DNA of 64,000 nt from F23-D06 sp947165685 (GCA_947165685.1 CAMVBK010000002.1:62001-126000), one strand, 5' to 3'. Shown: positions 33,049-41,715, counted from the stretch's first letter. The notes: a model not told the origin generated them from the sequence alone. Made by a program: numbers and translations.

Positions 33049-34014
33049 TTATCTCATGAACGGATGATTTTCGCATGGAATGGCCGCCAACGGATGGTAG
33101 TCGCCCTTCAACCCCACCGGCAAGGAGTTACGGATGTCATAGACAATCTGAATGCACGGACGCACCTCATCCAACCCGAAGCCTTCACCTGCCAGAATAC
33201 GACGATAACTCTCAGTGTGCAAATCCGTAAAGCCGTCACTGAACTCGAAAGGCTCACCGTTAATGACAATCTGCCGAAAGGTTGATTTGCCGCTTTCCAC
33301 CACCTCTTTTGGAAGTGTTTTTCGATTGATACTCAGGAAGTAACGGACTCGTGCCTTCTCAAAGCGGATAAAACCGGCCACACGATCGTGGGTGGCCACA
33401 TGTACAATGTTCTCCTGCACTCTCCCGAAAATATAGCACAGCATGTCGTAAAAATGAATGCCTATATTCGTGGCAATGCCACCGCTTTTGCTTTCCGCTC
33501 CCTTCCAACTGGTGTAATACCAATGTCCACGGGATGTAATATACGTCAAATCAACGTCAAAGACCACATTCTCTGGTGCATTGTCAATCTTTTGTTTCAA
33601 CGCTACAATCGAGGGATGCAGACGAAGTTGAAGAATATTGTAAACTCTTTTACCCGTCTCATTTTCAACACCTTGCAAAACATCCACATTCCACGGATTC
33701 AGCACCAACGGCTTTTCGCAAATCACATCCGTGCCTAAGCGCAACGCATAACGCGTGTGCGCATCATGTAAATAGTTCGGCGTGCAGACGGAAATGATGT
33801 CCAACTGGTTTTCCGTCTGCTTCAATTTGGAAACATGCCGGTCAAACAACTCAAGCTCCGTGAAGAAATACGCTTCAGGGAAGTAGCTATCAATAATCCC
33901 CACGCTATCCGACTTGTCATACGCAGCAACCATCTGGTTTCCAGTATCTTTAATCGCCTTCAAATGACGCGGTGCCACGTAGCCCCCCACTCCGAAAACG
34001 GCAAAATTCTTCAT
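33049..34014 (-). CDS. wbpB: Gfo/Idh/MocA oxidoreductase, WbpB/WlbA-like
   Basis: NAD-dependent dehydrogenase of 321 residues that would oxidise UDP-N-acetylglucosaminuronic acid to the 3-keto sugar. The start at 34014 gives MKNFAVFGVGGYVAPRHLKA, the nucleotide-binding end typical of WbpB/WlbA. The segments SVCTPNYLHDAHTRYALRLG, CEKPLVLNPWNVD and ILQLRLHPSIVALK fit the same subfamily closely. The aminotransferase and acetyltransferase that would use its product are 21 kb away at 11130-12829. It has its own promoter -7 element (34047-34039). Confidence 0.88.
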   Translation of the reverse strand: MKNFAVFGVGGYVAPRHLKAIKDTGNQMVAAYDKSDSVGIIDSYFPEAYFFTELELFDRHVSKLKQTENQLDIISVCTPNYLHDAHTRYALRLGTDVICEKPLVLNPWNVDVLQGVENETGKRVYNILQLRLHPSIVALKQKIDNAPENVVFDVDLTYITSRGHWYYTSWKGAESKSGGIATNIGIHFYDMLCYIFGRVQENIVHVATHDRVAGFIRFEKARVRYFLSINRKTLPKEVVESGKSTFRQIVINGEPFEFSDGFTDLHTESYRRILAGEGFGLDEVRPCIQIVYDIRNSLPVGLKGDYHPLAAIPCENHPFMR

Positions 34015-34075
34015 ACTTTTCCTGTTAAAAATGAGACTGCAAAAGTACATTTTTTACCCGACAATCTATGTATAA

Positions 34076-34133
34076 AGTCTAAGTCTAAGTTCTATGTCTA
34101 AGTTCTATGTCTAAGTTCTATATCTAAGTTCTA
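34076..34133. repeat. Tandem GTCTAAGTTCTAT repeats
   Basis: About four copies of a 13-bp unit (GTCTAAGTTCTAT with slight variants) fill the space between the divergent promoters of the WbpB-like gene and mntP. The core GTCTAAGT is shared, in opposite orientation, with the repeat at 8419-8456. Confidence 0.75.
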
Positions 34134-34173
34134 AATTAAAAATGTATTTTTGCGCCTTCATTCACTTTCGGAT

Positions 34174-34731
34174 ATGAGTTGGATTGAGTTATTACTGTTG
34201 TCGGTGAGTCTTGCGATGGACTGTTTCGCGGTGAGTTGTGTCATCGGGATGGTGCATCCGAAGCTGAACATCCGCTACGTGCTGCGTTTTTCTCTGGCCT
34301 TCGGCTTTTTTCAAGGCGGGATGCCGCTGATTGGTTGGCTGTTTGGAGAATCTCTGCTGGGCCCGTTAGGTAAAATCGGGCCCTACATCGCTTTCGCGCT
34401 GCTGGCATTCATTGGCGGCAAAATGCTGATTGAAAGCATCTTTTCAAAAGAAGAGAAACCGAGGAACATGGATGTGACCCGATGGCACAATGTGTTGCTG
34501 CTATCCGTGGCCACGAGCATTGACGCATTAGCCGTGGGTTTCAGCTTCGCCATGATTCAAGAAGCCCATATAGCCCGCAATATTCTCACTATCGGAACGA
34601 CCTCGTTTCTGGTTTCCATCGCCGCTTACACTTTCGTCAGACGGCTTTCTAATCCCAAAATCAGTCAACATGCTGAAATCATTGGTGGTATTATCTTGAT
34701 TACCATAGGATTAAAAATACTATTGGGATGA
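34174..34731 (+). CDS. mntP: Manganese efflux protein MntP
   Basis: Inner-membrane exporter of excess Mn2+, 185 residues with six hydrophobic helices. The two halves carry the typical acidic membrane motifs LSVSLAMDCFAVSC (start) and VATSIDALAVGFSFAM (middle). The start at 34174 is chosen because the promoter -7 element TATTTTTGC (34145-34153) lies upstream within the longer frame. With only about 20 bases of leader, there is no room for the yybP-ykoY manganese riboswitch seen in other bacteria. Confidence 0.92.
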   Translation: MSWIELLLLSVSLAMDCFAVSCVIGMVHPKLNIRYVLRFSLAFGFFQGGMPLIGWLFGESLLGPLGKIGPYIAFALLAFIGGKMLIESIFSKEEKPRNMDVTRWHNVLLLSVATSIDALAVGFSFAMIQEAHIARNILTIGTTSFLVSIAAYTFVRRLSNPKISQHAEIIGGIILITIGLKILLG

Positions 34732-34809
34732 CAAGGAAAAGACGGTTACAAAACAATCACCCGTTGGGCTGTATTCATAAATTATGTAATTTTGCCGAAA
34801 ATTTTTAAT

Positions 34810-35196
34810 ATGCGAAAGATTGTCACCTTCCTCCTCATACTTCTCTCGTGCGGTATTGTTTCGGCACAAGAGAACGTGCGCTATGACATTGAGCCAGGCA
34901 TTACGAAAATCCAGGAGGATTACGTGAATAACTGGCGGAAATTGGGCGAAATCAACGGTTATCGCATCCAGGTTGCCGCCTATTCGGGGGTGAACTCCAA
35001 ATCACAGGCCGAAGCCGCCCGCAATTCGTTCACCAACCTCTTTCCCTACACGAAAGCATACCTCTCTTACAACGAGCCCTATTTCAAAGTCCGCGTGGGA
35101 GACTACTGCACCCGGTTGCAAGCATATAAAGAATTGGAAATCATTAAGTTAACCTATCCAAGTGCTTATATTGTACCGGACAAAGTAAAATACTAA
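34810..35196 (+). CDS. Secreted SPOR-domain protein
   Basis: A 128-residue protein starting MRKIVTFLLILLSCGIVSAQ, a signal peptide. The C-terminal half (GYRIQVAAYSGVNSKSQAEAARNSF through YFKVRVGDYCTRLQA) is a SPOR domain, which binds septal peptidoglycan lacking stem peptides. It may mark division sites. Its stop overlaps the stop of folD on the other strand by four bases (35193-35196). Confidence 0.85.
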   Translation: MRKIVTFLLILLSCGIVSAQENVRYDIEPGITKIQEDYVNNWRKLGEINGYRIQVAAYSGVNSKSQAEAARNSFTNLFPYTKAYLSYNEPYFKVRVGDYCTRLQAYKELEIIKLTYPSAYIVPDKVKY

Positions 35197-36047
35197 CTTC
35201 TCAATTTATATATATCCAAAACATTCTGCATCAGCATGGCGATGGTCATCGGACCGACGCCACCGGGAACGGGTGTGCAGGCACTCAGTCTTTTTTCCAA
35301 TTCGGGACGTGTGGTCTCGCTATAGACATCTCCCTGCAGCTTGCCGTCAACGCGGTTCATGGCCACGTCAATGAGGATAGCACCCTCCTTGAAGTCTGTG
35401 GGTTTTAAAAGATTAGGTTTTCCAGCCGCGGTGATGACTATGTCGCCGAGATGCGCAATTTCAGGCAAGTTCTTAGTGCGGGAGTGGCATAGCGTGACAG
35501 TGGCGTCGCGGTGGATGAGCAACTGCGCGGTGGGTTCGCCCACCAATTGGCTGCGCCCAATCATCACCACGTGTTCGCCCGCAACCTCTATCCCATTGGT
35601 TTCCAACAAAGTAGTGATCCCTTTCGGGGTGCATGGCATCACGTAGGGCTCGCCCAAGTGCAACAGTCCGACATTCATCAAGTGCAGTCCGTCGGCATCC
35701 TTGCGGTAGTCGATGAAGTCGAGCACACGTGCAGAGTTGTAATGGTCGGGGAGCGGCAATTGGATCAGGATGGCATCGACATTGTCGTTGCGGTTGCATT
35801 CGTCAATCATCACCATCAGCTCGCTTTCGGTCGTGGTGTCGGGCAGAAGATGCAACTCGCAGGCCATACCCAAGGCCTTGCAGGTTTTCGCCTTGCTGTT
35901 GACATAGGAGAGACTGTCGGGGCGCTCGCCCACAAGAAAGATGTCCAAACGGGGAGGACGCATTCCCTTTTCTCTGATTTCCGCCACCTCAGCGGCGATT
36001 TTCTCTTTCACTTGCTGTGCACACAGCTTACCATCAATGATTCTCAT
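35193..36047 (-). CDS. folD: Bifunctional methylenetetrahydrofolate dehydrogenase/cyclohydrolase
   Basis: FolD interconverts 5,10-methylene-, methenyl- and 10-formyl-tetrahydrofolate. The 284-residue product shows the catalytic segment SYVNSKAKTCKALG (Tyr and Lys), VDAILIQLPLPDH, the block DVDGLHxxN as DADGLHLMNVG, PCTPKGI, and the NADP site MIGRSQLVGEPTAQLL. The end PVPGGVGPMTIAMLMQN is diagnostic. It lies five bases after the M64 peptidase gene and is probably co-transcribed with it. Confidence 0.97.
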   Translation of the reverse strand: MRIIDGKLCAQQVKEKIAAEVAEIREKGMRPPRLDIFLVGERPDSLSYVNSKAKTCKALGMACELHLLPDTTTESELMVMIDECNRNDNVDAILIQLPLPDHYNSARVLDFIDYRKDADGLHLMNVGLLHLGEPYVMPCTPKGITTLLETNGIEVAGEHVVMIGRSQLVGEPTAQLLIHRDATVTLCHSRTKNLPEIAHLGDIVITAAGKPNLLKPTDFKEGAILIDVAMNRVDGKLQGDVYSETTRPELEKRLSACTPVPGGVGPMTIAMLMQNVLDIYKLRS

Positions 36048-36052
36048 AATAT

Positions 36053-37342
36053 TTATTTGCTGTAATAATCAATCACTTTCTCTAACGTTTCCCTGCAGAC
36101 AGGGCAAAAGTCGTTGTAGATAATGCTGTTCATCGTGCAGTGCAGCGAAGGACGATAGACACCCTTGGCCACGTAGCCACCGCCTTCGTACACGCCGATG
36201 CGGTCGTAGTCGGAATGCCCCTTGGCCACGGGCGGCGTGGGAATCGGGGTACCGCTCTCCACTTTATCCTTCCATTTCGAGTCGAAATCCACCAGCGTGG
36301 TGAGGTTGGGCTCGGTGGGCTCCACTCCCGGCGGGTAGAAGTCCTGCACGGAGACTTCGGAGGTGTAGTACTCGTCCGCCAGACCTCCGATAAGATGCCC
36401 CATCTCGTGAACCACCACATAGTCGGGATACTCGCCGTGGTTATAGACAGTGCAATAGAAGTTGTAGATGCCGCCGCCACCGTATTTTTCGCTGTTGCAG
36501 ATGATGATGATGGCATCGTAGGGCGCGTCGTCGGCCACCTCATGCAGGTTCCACACGCCCATGCACATCAGGTAACGGTCGAGGTCGATGGCATTGTAGG
36601 TGCAGTTCAGCAACGTCTTGACATAGAAGTTGTTTTGCGGCTGCGTGATGCCCGACTGCTCGGAATAGCCCTCGATGGCGCGGATGTTCACGTGACGGCG
36701 GTTCTCCTTGTACGGCGTGCAGTTCATCACATATTTGGCGAAACGCTTCATGTCGTAACGAAGTTTCCGAGCGTCGCTTTTGGCATAGCCGTCGGGAATA
36801 AAAAGGATGTCGATGGCCTTTTTCGGAGAATTGCCTTTGTGCAAATTCATGACGGCATACTCTTTCTTGGCCACTTGCACAGGCAGATTGGCAGGATCCA
36901 GCACCGTGTCTTTCAACAAGGTGGGCACATTCTTGCGGTCAAAGGAGGTGAATCGCAGCCGCACCGGCGCTTTCGGCATAGGGATGTTGGCGCACTCCTC
37001 CATGCGGGCGATTTCCGTCTCGCCGCGCTCGGTGGTGCGGTACTCCGTGAAGAGGCAGGAGTAGCTGCGGCTGTAGATCAGCTTCTGCGAGGCTTGGTCG
37101 AGCACCTCGACGAGGATGTCGCCATACTGGTAGGGCTCCACCAACTGCGAGCGCGTGCCGTTCCAATGGTCCACGAGCGTGAAATGGTCGATCTGCAATT
37201 GCTCGATATGCTTGTTACCGATATGCAGATAGTTGATTCTCAACGTCTTGTCAATAAAATAATCGTCGAAATGCTGGGCGTATGCAAGATGAGCGAAACT
37301 AAAAAGCAGAAAACTGACAAACCATAATCTACGCATATTCAT
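36053..37342 (-). CDS. Secreted M64-family metallopeptidase
   Basis: A 429-residue protein with a signal peptide ending AYAQ. An N-terminal beta domain precedes the zinc peptidase part: IDILFIPDGYAK, then the zinc helix VVHEMGHLIGGLADEYY with HEMGH and a downstream Glu. This is the IgA-peptidase M64 family of Bacteroidota. The C-terminal part has CxxxxxNDFCPVC-like cysteines near HCTMNSI. Physiological substrate is unknown; the family name does not prove IgA cleavage. The promoter -7 element is at 37363-37355, and folD follows after five bases. Confidence 0.9.
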   Translation of the reverse strand: MNMRRLWFVSFLLFSFAHLAYAQHFDDYFIDKTLRINYLHIGNKHIEQLQIDHFTLVDHWNGTRSQLVEPYQYGDILVEVLDQASQKLIYSRSYSCLFTEYRTTERGETEIARMEECANIPMPKAPVRLRFTSFDRKNVPTLLKDTVLDPANLPVQVAKKEYAVMNLHKGNSPKKAIDILFIPDGYAKSDARKLRYDMKRFAKYVMNCTPYKENRRHVNIRAIEGYSEQSGITQPQNNFYVKTLLNCTYNAIDLDRYLMCMGVWNLHEVADDAPYDAIIIICNSEKYGGGGIYNFYCTVYNHGEYPDYVVVHEMGHLIGGLADEYYTSEVSVQDFYPPGVEPTEPNLTTLVDFDSKWKDKVESGTPIPTPPVAKGHSDYDRIGVYEGGGYVAKGVYRPSLHCTMNSIIYNDFCPVCRETLEKVIDYYSK

Positions 37343-37401
37343 TCAATTTTATGCGCAAAAATAACATTTTTTTGGAATGGCATTTTATCCTGTGTCATTT
37401 A

Positions 37402-37833
37402 TCACCCGACAGGCTTCTTCCGCACCCCGAACTCGATTCCGCGTTCCACTTTCCTTCCAGCGGATTTCAGCACGAGGTAATAGACCACAACCCCCAACAC
37501 GCTGACCCCGACGCTAAGCAACTCGTTGTGGGTGAACGCATAGCACCCGAACAGCAGCACAAGCAGGACAATCAGCGGTAGCACGTAAGCGAATAGCACG
37601 GCCTTGTTGCCGGCGGAGGTTTCTAATAACAGCTCCACGGTCTCGCCCACCCTGTATTCCTCGTTCCGCGTGTTCTTCACGGTGATGACCTCCTGCCGCC
37701 GGTCGGAGGGGATGCAGATGCTTTTGGCGTGGCAACCGCTGCATGCGGAGCTCACGATGATTTCCACGCTGATGTCGTTACCGTTGACGGCGCGCACGAT
37801 GCCTTCGCGGCAGATGTTATCGTCCTCTTTCAT
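37402..37833 (-). CDS. rseC: RseC/MucC-like SoxR-reducing-system membrane protein
   Basis: A 143-residue inner-membrane protein. The N-terminal part has cysteines C-x2-C-x5-C in ACSGCHAKSIC, typical of RseC, and two hydrophobic helices follow (LFAYVLPLIVLLVLLFGCYAF and a second). Many Bacteroidota place rseC directly before the rnf electron-transport genes; none are visible here. Promoter: TTG near 37933 with TATCTTTG (37907-37900). Confidence 0.85.
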   Translation of the reverse strand: MKEDDNICREGIVRAVNGNDISVEIIVSSACSGCHAKSICIPSDRRQEVITVKNTRNEEYRVGETVELLLETSAGNKAVLFAYVLPLIVLLVLLFGCYAFTHNELLSVGVSVLGVVVYYLVLKSAGRKVERGIEFGVRKKPVG

Positions 37834-37940
37834 AATTGTTTTCCTTTCTGAAATACTTCCCAGCCCCGCCCTTCAGTCTCCCCCTCGGGAAACAGACGGC
37901 AAAGATAACAAAAAAATCGCCCCTTTGACAACCACAATCC

Positions 37941-37976
37941 ACAAAAAAGCCCGCTTCTATCTGTTGAAACGGGCTT
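37941..37976 (-). terminator. Minus-strand terminator downstream of the 37993-39058 genes
   Basis: AAGCCCG (37947-37953) pairs with CGGGCTT (37970-37976). Read on the minus strand, the stem is followed by TTTTTT. It closes transcription from the two damaged genes upstream of rseC. Confidence 0.7.
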
Positions 37977-37992
37977 GCTTGGCATTGTATGG

Positions 37993-38367
37993 TCATTGTC
38001 TCGTGAGAAGCAACGTCATGTCTTTACTGGCGAAAGAAAGGGTGTCTTCTCGCCAACCAACAACATAACACACCTCCTCGTCATCGCTTTTGAGGAAAAG
38101 AGCATCTTTCCAGAGAGTACAAGGGTATTCCTTGTTGTCTTGAGCCAGTCAACACGAATCATGTTTCATTTTTCTTACTATCACTCTTATCACATAAAAA
38201 AACGGGACTACAGGAAACAAGAAGGAGCTAAGAATCCATAGAAAAGACACCTTTTTTGAATTACCATTTCTCAATTCATTAAAAATCAAGAGCAATAGAA
38301 ACAAAAGATATAAGAAAAACAAGGCGTATATCCACCACACTTGATCAGCAGAGGCAATCCATTCCAT
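37993..38367 (-). pseudogene. Small membrane protein frame interrupted by an in-frame TGA
   Basis: ATG at 38367 opens a 72-residue frame with two hydrophobic helices, resembling the PLDc_N-type small membrane domain (LLLIFNELRNGNSKKVSFLW). It stops at TGA (38149-38151). The same frame then continues for 51 codons with protein-like sequence (KEYPCTLWKDALFLKSDDEE, VCYVVGWREDTLSFASKD) to TGA at 37993-37995. No ATG precedes that part. A nonsense mutation in a gene of about 124 codons is the simplest reading. A genuine 72-residue protein with unrelated downstream sequence, or a sequencing error, are alternatives. Confidence 0.5.
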
Positions 38368-38420
38368 ATCTTACACTCAAATTCGGTAATACAAATACAA
38401 AAAAAATCACCCCATATACA

Positions 38421-39058
38421 TCAATCAGTACCCCTCACAAAAGCCGGAGCTCCTCCACAATACTCTTCCAATTTTTTTTCCATTCTTTCTTTATTACACC
38501 AACTCTTTCTGGGGTGCATACACAAATAGGATTCCGTTTGAAAAAGTAATTCTTCATGATTGATATGATAAGGAATGCTACCAACTTCTTGATGATAGAC
38601 CTTAGCTGCAACAGCAACGATTATGACCGGATCTAACTCGTTTCCAATTCCTTCAACTATGGAATGAACGGAACTTCTATTTGAGCGCAAATCTCTAACA
38701 ACAATGCAATCTTCATGAAAAAAAAATTGATGGTTGTTTTCGTTTGAAGTAATGATCATTGTCCTCTTATAATCATCTATCGACACTTCATACCGAGTTC
38801 TAAATAATAAAGATATGTCATAACGACCTTCTCCTTGGCAAAGTATCCTTGAAACTTTTGCGGCCATTAAAAAACGATATGCAAATTCGGAGTTTGTATA
38901 TTGCATCAGTGTTTCTTCATTAAGAAAAGGACAGGATGATTCATCTATCGTGGTCGTATCTTTTTTGAAACACACCTCTTCGCTATTTTTTTTACAAGAG
39001 CCCAAAATGAAAACAATTATAAATATGAAAGTCTGAACAACAATACATTTTTTTTCAT
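38421..39058 (-). CDS. Putative lipoprotein, signal peptide out of frame across an A8 tract
   Basis: The open frame (38421-39005 from a TTG) encodes 194 residues beginning LGSCKKNSEE and has no ATG. Upstream codons in the same frame read KKCIVVQTFIFIIVFILGSC, a clear lipoprotein signal with Cys at the lipobox. The natural ATG (39058-39056) is followed by eight A and is in a different frame; nine A, or six, would join them. So expression may depend on slippage or tract-length change, or the gene is newly broken, or one A is missing from the assembly. The domain itself is unknown. A promoter is present at 39148-39178. Confidence 0.6.
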
Positions 39059-39147
39059 TTTTATAGTTTTAATATTTTCCCCTCTCGTGGTTTCGCGCGG
39101 GAGGGTTTCGCAGTTCCGGCATCGCAATCGGTTTTCGTTTGAAAGCG

Positions 39148-39182
39148 CAAATATACGAAATTTTCGCCCCTTTGTCAAGGGG
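39148..39182 (-). promoter_or_regulatory. Promoter with hairpin over the -33 box
   Basis: TTG (39178-39176), 20 bases, TATATTTG (39155-39148) fit the consensus. The -33 box lies in a dyad, CCCCTT (39167-39172) and AAGGGG (39177-39182). The region from 39059 to radA otherwise holds only the 5' leader of the lipoprotein gene. Confidence 0.6.
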
Positions 39183-39203
39183 TTTTTGCGTTTTTAACAA
39201 TTT

Positions 39204-40583
39204 TTAGGAGGATTGGAACAGCATCCGCGCCATCTCCTCCACCTTCGTGATGGGCACGATCTGGAGGTTGTAGTCGGCGGGACGGATGCCCTTGAGGTTG
39301 TACTTGGACACGAACATGCGGGTGAAACCGAGCTTGTCGGCTTCGGCAATGCGCTGGGCGATGCGGGTGACCGGGCGCACCTCGCCGCTCAGGCCCATTT
39401 CGCCCGCGAAACAGGTCTTGGCATCCAGGGCAATGTCGATGGCCGACGACAGGATGGCGGCCACGATGGCCACGCTGATGGCGGGATCCTCCACGCGCAG
39501 GCCGCCAGCGATGTTCAGGAAGACGTCCTTTGCGCCAAGCTTGAACCGGCAGCGCTTCTCCAACACGGCCAGCAGCATGTTCATGCGACGGATATCATAG
39601 CCTGTGGCGGAACGCTGCGGCGTGCCATAGACGGCACTGCTCACCAAAGCCTGCGTCTCGATCATCATCGGGCGGTTGCCTTCCAAAATGCAAGCAATGG
39701 CGTTGCCGCTGTAGTCCTCCTCGTGCTGCGAGACCAGTATTTCCGATGGGTTTGTCACCTCCCGCAGCCCGTCTTGCAGCATCTCGAAGATGCCTAACTC
39801 GGAGGTGGAGCCGAACCGGTTCTTGATGCAGCGCACCATGCGGTAGCCGTAGTGCTGGTCGCCCTCGAACTGGAGTACCGTATCGACGATATGCTCCAAA
39901 AGCTTCGGGCCGGCGAGGGAGCCGTCCTTGGTAATGTGGCCGATGAGAAAGACGGGGCAGGCGGTGCGTTTGGCGAAATGCTGGAACTCGGCCGCGCACT
40001 CCTTGAGCTGCGAAATCGAGCCTGCCGCTGACTCCAGGAGGTCGCTCTGCATCGTTTGGATGGAATCGACGATGAGAATGTCGGGCTGTAACGCCTCGAC
40101 GTGCTTGAAGATTTGCTGGGTGCTGGTCTCGGTGAGCACGTAGCAGTGGGGCGCGGGGTCGCTAGAGAGGCGGGCAGCGCGCATCTTGAGCTGTGCCTCG
40201 CTCTCCTCACCGGAGACGTACAGCACCTTCTGCCCGCGGAGACGCAGGGCCGTCTGCAGCAACAGGGTCGATTTGCCGATGCCCGGCTCGCCGCCGAGAA
40301 GCACGATGGAACCGCGCACGATGCCGCCGCCCAACACCCGATCGAACTCCGCGGAACCAGTCGCGGTGCGCGGGAATCTCGTGAGTTCAATGTCGTCGAT
40401 GACCTTGGGGGCGCTCTGCGCGACAACAGGCGAAAAACGGCCTTTCTGCGTGCTTGCGGTGGCCGCAACGGTCACCTCTTCCTCGAAGGTGTTCCATTCG
40501 CCGCATTCGGGGCAGCGGCCCAACCACTTCGACGACTGTGCCCCGCAATTCTTGCAATAGTATATCGATTTGCTCTTTGCCAT
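39204..40583 (-). CDS. radA: DNA repair protein RadA
   Basis: RecA-like ATPase acting on recombination intermediates. The 459-residue product has a zinc finger (CKNCGAQSSKWLGRCPEC), Walker A GGEPGIGKSTLLLQ, Walker B ILIVDSIQTM, the RadA-specific KNRFGST motif and a C-terminal Lon-like domain (NIAGGLRVEDPAISVAIVAA). Length and order are standard. It is transcribed alone. Confidence 0.97.
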   Translation of the reverse strand: MAKSKSIYYCKNCGAQSSKWLGRCPECGEWNTFEEEVTVAATASTQKGRFSPVVAQSAPKVIDDIELTRFPRTATGSAEFDRVLGGGIVRGSIVLLGGEPGIGKSTLLLQTALRLRGQKVLYVSGEESEAQLKMRAARLSSDPAPHCYVLTETSTQQIFKHVEALQPDILIVDSIQTMQSDLLESAAGSISQLKECAAEFQHFAKRTACPVFLIGHITKDGSLAGPKLLEHIVDTVLQFEGDQHYGYRMVRCIKNRFGSTSELGIFEMLQDGLREVTNPSEILVSQHEEDYSGNAIACILEGNRPMMIETQALVSSAVYGTPQRSATGYDIRRMNMLLAVLEKRCRFKLGAKDVFLNIAGGLRVEDPAISVAIVAAILSSAIDIALDAKTCFAGEMGLSGEVRPVTRIAQRIAEADKLGFTRMFVSKYNLKGIRPADYNLQIVPITKVEEMARMLFQSS

Positions 40584-40660
40584 AAGAATTCACTATTTAA
40601 CGAAACTGACCCTACCAAAGGGCCACCTTGCCGAAAGCAATAAAGGAAACTTCAGACCCA

Positions 40661-40685
40661 AAAAAAAGCCCGTTGAAACGGGCTT
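40661..40685 (-). terminator. Terminator of the first PepSY-like gene
   Basis: AAGCCCGTT (40666-40674) and AACGGGCTT (40677-40685) are perfect 9-bp arms. On the minus strand a run of T follows. It ends transcription six bases after the stop at 40692. Confidence 0.8.
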
Positions 40686-40691
40686 GTCTTA

Positions 40692-41111
40692 TCAGTCGTC
40701 AACGGTGAGGAAGTTGCCGTTTCGGTCGAACTTCAGCTCCAGATCGTTGTCCAACTCTATTTCATAGCCCCCGTATTTTTTGCTGATCTTGACGATGATG
40801 TTGTTCGCGAATCTGGCCTTCACATATTTGGAAATGGCGGCCGGCACGATGGCGGCCGGGACAGCGCGGGTATGGCAATCCACATCCTTCCACTCACCGG
40901 CGATGGTGAAATCGATTTCGGTGCCGTCCATAAGGTAAACTTCATATTCACCGTCATCCTGCTTGCCAGAGAGGAATTCCACTCCGCTGAAGTGCTTGGT
41001 GATGAATTGCTGGGCTTTCTGAGGGAGTTGCGCGAACGTGACCGGAATGTCGGCAAACGCGTAGGTATTCATCGCAACCAGGCTTAACAGTAAAACAAAT
41101 ACTTTTTTCAT
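40692..41111 (-). CDS. Secreted PepSY-like domain protein, copy 1
   Basis: A 139-residue periplasmic protein; the start at 41111 gives MKKVFVLLLSLVAMNTYAFA, a signal peptide without lipobox. The mature part follows the PepSY-like pattern: LPQKAQQFITKHFSGVE, VYLMDGTEIDF, EWKDVDCHTRAVP, YEIELDNDLELKFDRNGNF. It is homologous to the next two genes, forming a tandem triplication, but alone lacks the lipidation Cys. PepSY-like domains are thought to bind or inhibit proteins or peptides; function here is unknown. Confidence 0.85.
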   Translation of the reverse strand: MKKVFVLLLSLVAMNTYAFADIPVTFAQLPQKAQQFITKHFSGVEFLSGKQDDGEYEVYLMDGTEIDFTIAGEWKDVDCHTRAVPAAIVPAAISKYVKARFANNIIVKISKKYGGYEIELDNDLELKFDRNGNFLTVDD

Positions 41112-41252
41112 TGCTTTGGCATTTAATTTGGACTTGAGTATGTAATCAAAAACGAATATTCTGATCTGTAAGAAACCGAATGGTTTAAAACGCTTGTGAA
41201 ATTCTTGATTCCGAATCGGCAACAGCGAACGACGAACGAATGAAAATTGAAA

Positions 41253-41278
41253 AGAAGTCCGTCAGGCGACGGACTTCT
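41253..41278 (-). terminator. Terminator of the second PepSY-like gene
   Basis: AGAAGTCCGTC (41253-41263) and GACGGACTTCT (41268-41278) form a perfect 11-bp stem with a four-base loop. On the minus strand it is followed by TTTTC. It lies between copies 2 and 1. Confidence 0.75.
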
Positions 41279-41283
41279 GATTC

Positions 41284-41715
41284 TTAATCATCAACTCCGA
41301 TGTAGTTGCCGTTTTTGTCGAAGACAAGGTCAGCGTCAATAGCGGTGTTCAAACCAACCTCGTAGCGGTTGTGCTCGAAGTGGATTTCATCGATGACAGC
41401 GTTCGGGAAGCGGGTGGCCACGTATGTGGTGATGCTTGCCGGGAAGTAACCCACAGGTATCGCTCTTCCGTGGCAATCCACTTTCTTCCAGTTGCCGCTG
41501 GGTTGGAAATCGACCTCCGTGCCGTCAATGAGGTCCACGTCATAGTCGCCGTCTTCCTCTTTGATGACGGACAGCACTTCGATGCCGTTGAAATAGGTGC
41601 TGAGGAATGTTTTGGCCTTCTTAGGCAGCTTGTCCTCAGAAATCGGCTTGTCAACACATGACACGAATGCGCTCATCGCGACAAAGCTCATCAGAATCAA
41701 AAAAAACTTTTTCAT
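41284..41715 (-). CDS. PepSY-like lipoprotein, copy 2
   Basis: A 143-residue lipoprotein; signal sequence and lipobox AFVSC with Cys at 20. The mature part repeats the copy 1 pattern: LPKKAKTFLSTYFNGIEVL, VDLIDGTEVDF, WKKVDCHGRAIP, DLVFDKNGNYIGVDD. Divergence from its neighbours is substantial apart from these blocks, so the duplication is old. It probably shares the promoter before copy 3. Confidence 0.85.
   Translation of the reverse strand: MKKFFLILMSFVAMSAFVSCVDKPISEDKLPKKAKTFLSTYFNGIEVLSVIKEEDGDYDVDLIDGTEVDFQPSGNWKKVDCHGRAIPVGYFPASITTYVATRFPNAVIDEIHFEHNRYEVGLNTAIDADLVFDKNGNYIGVDD

Noticed and set aside
34145..34173. yybP-ykoY manganese riboswitch before mntP
   Set aside because: Only about 20 bases separate the promoter element from the start codon, too short for the riboswitch.
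36140..37327. A 395-codon plus-strand frame
   Set aside because: It lies opposite the M64 peptidase gene, whose HEMGH motif and signal peptide show the real strand.
38149..38151. TGA as a selenocysteine codon in the small membrane protein
   Set aside because: No SECIS-like hairpin follows immediately, the residue context is not a known redox site, and the neighbouring gene is also damaged. A nonsense change is simpler.
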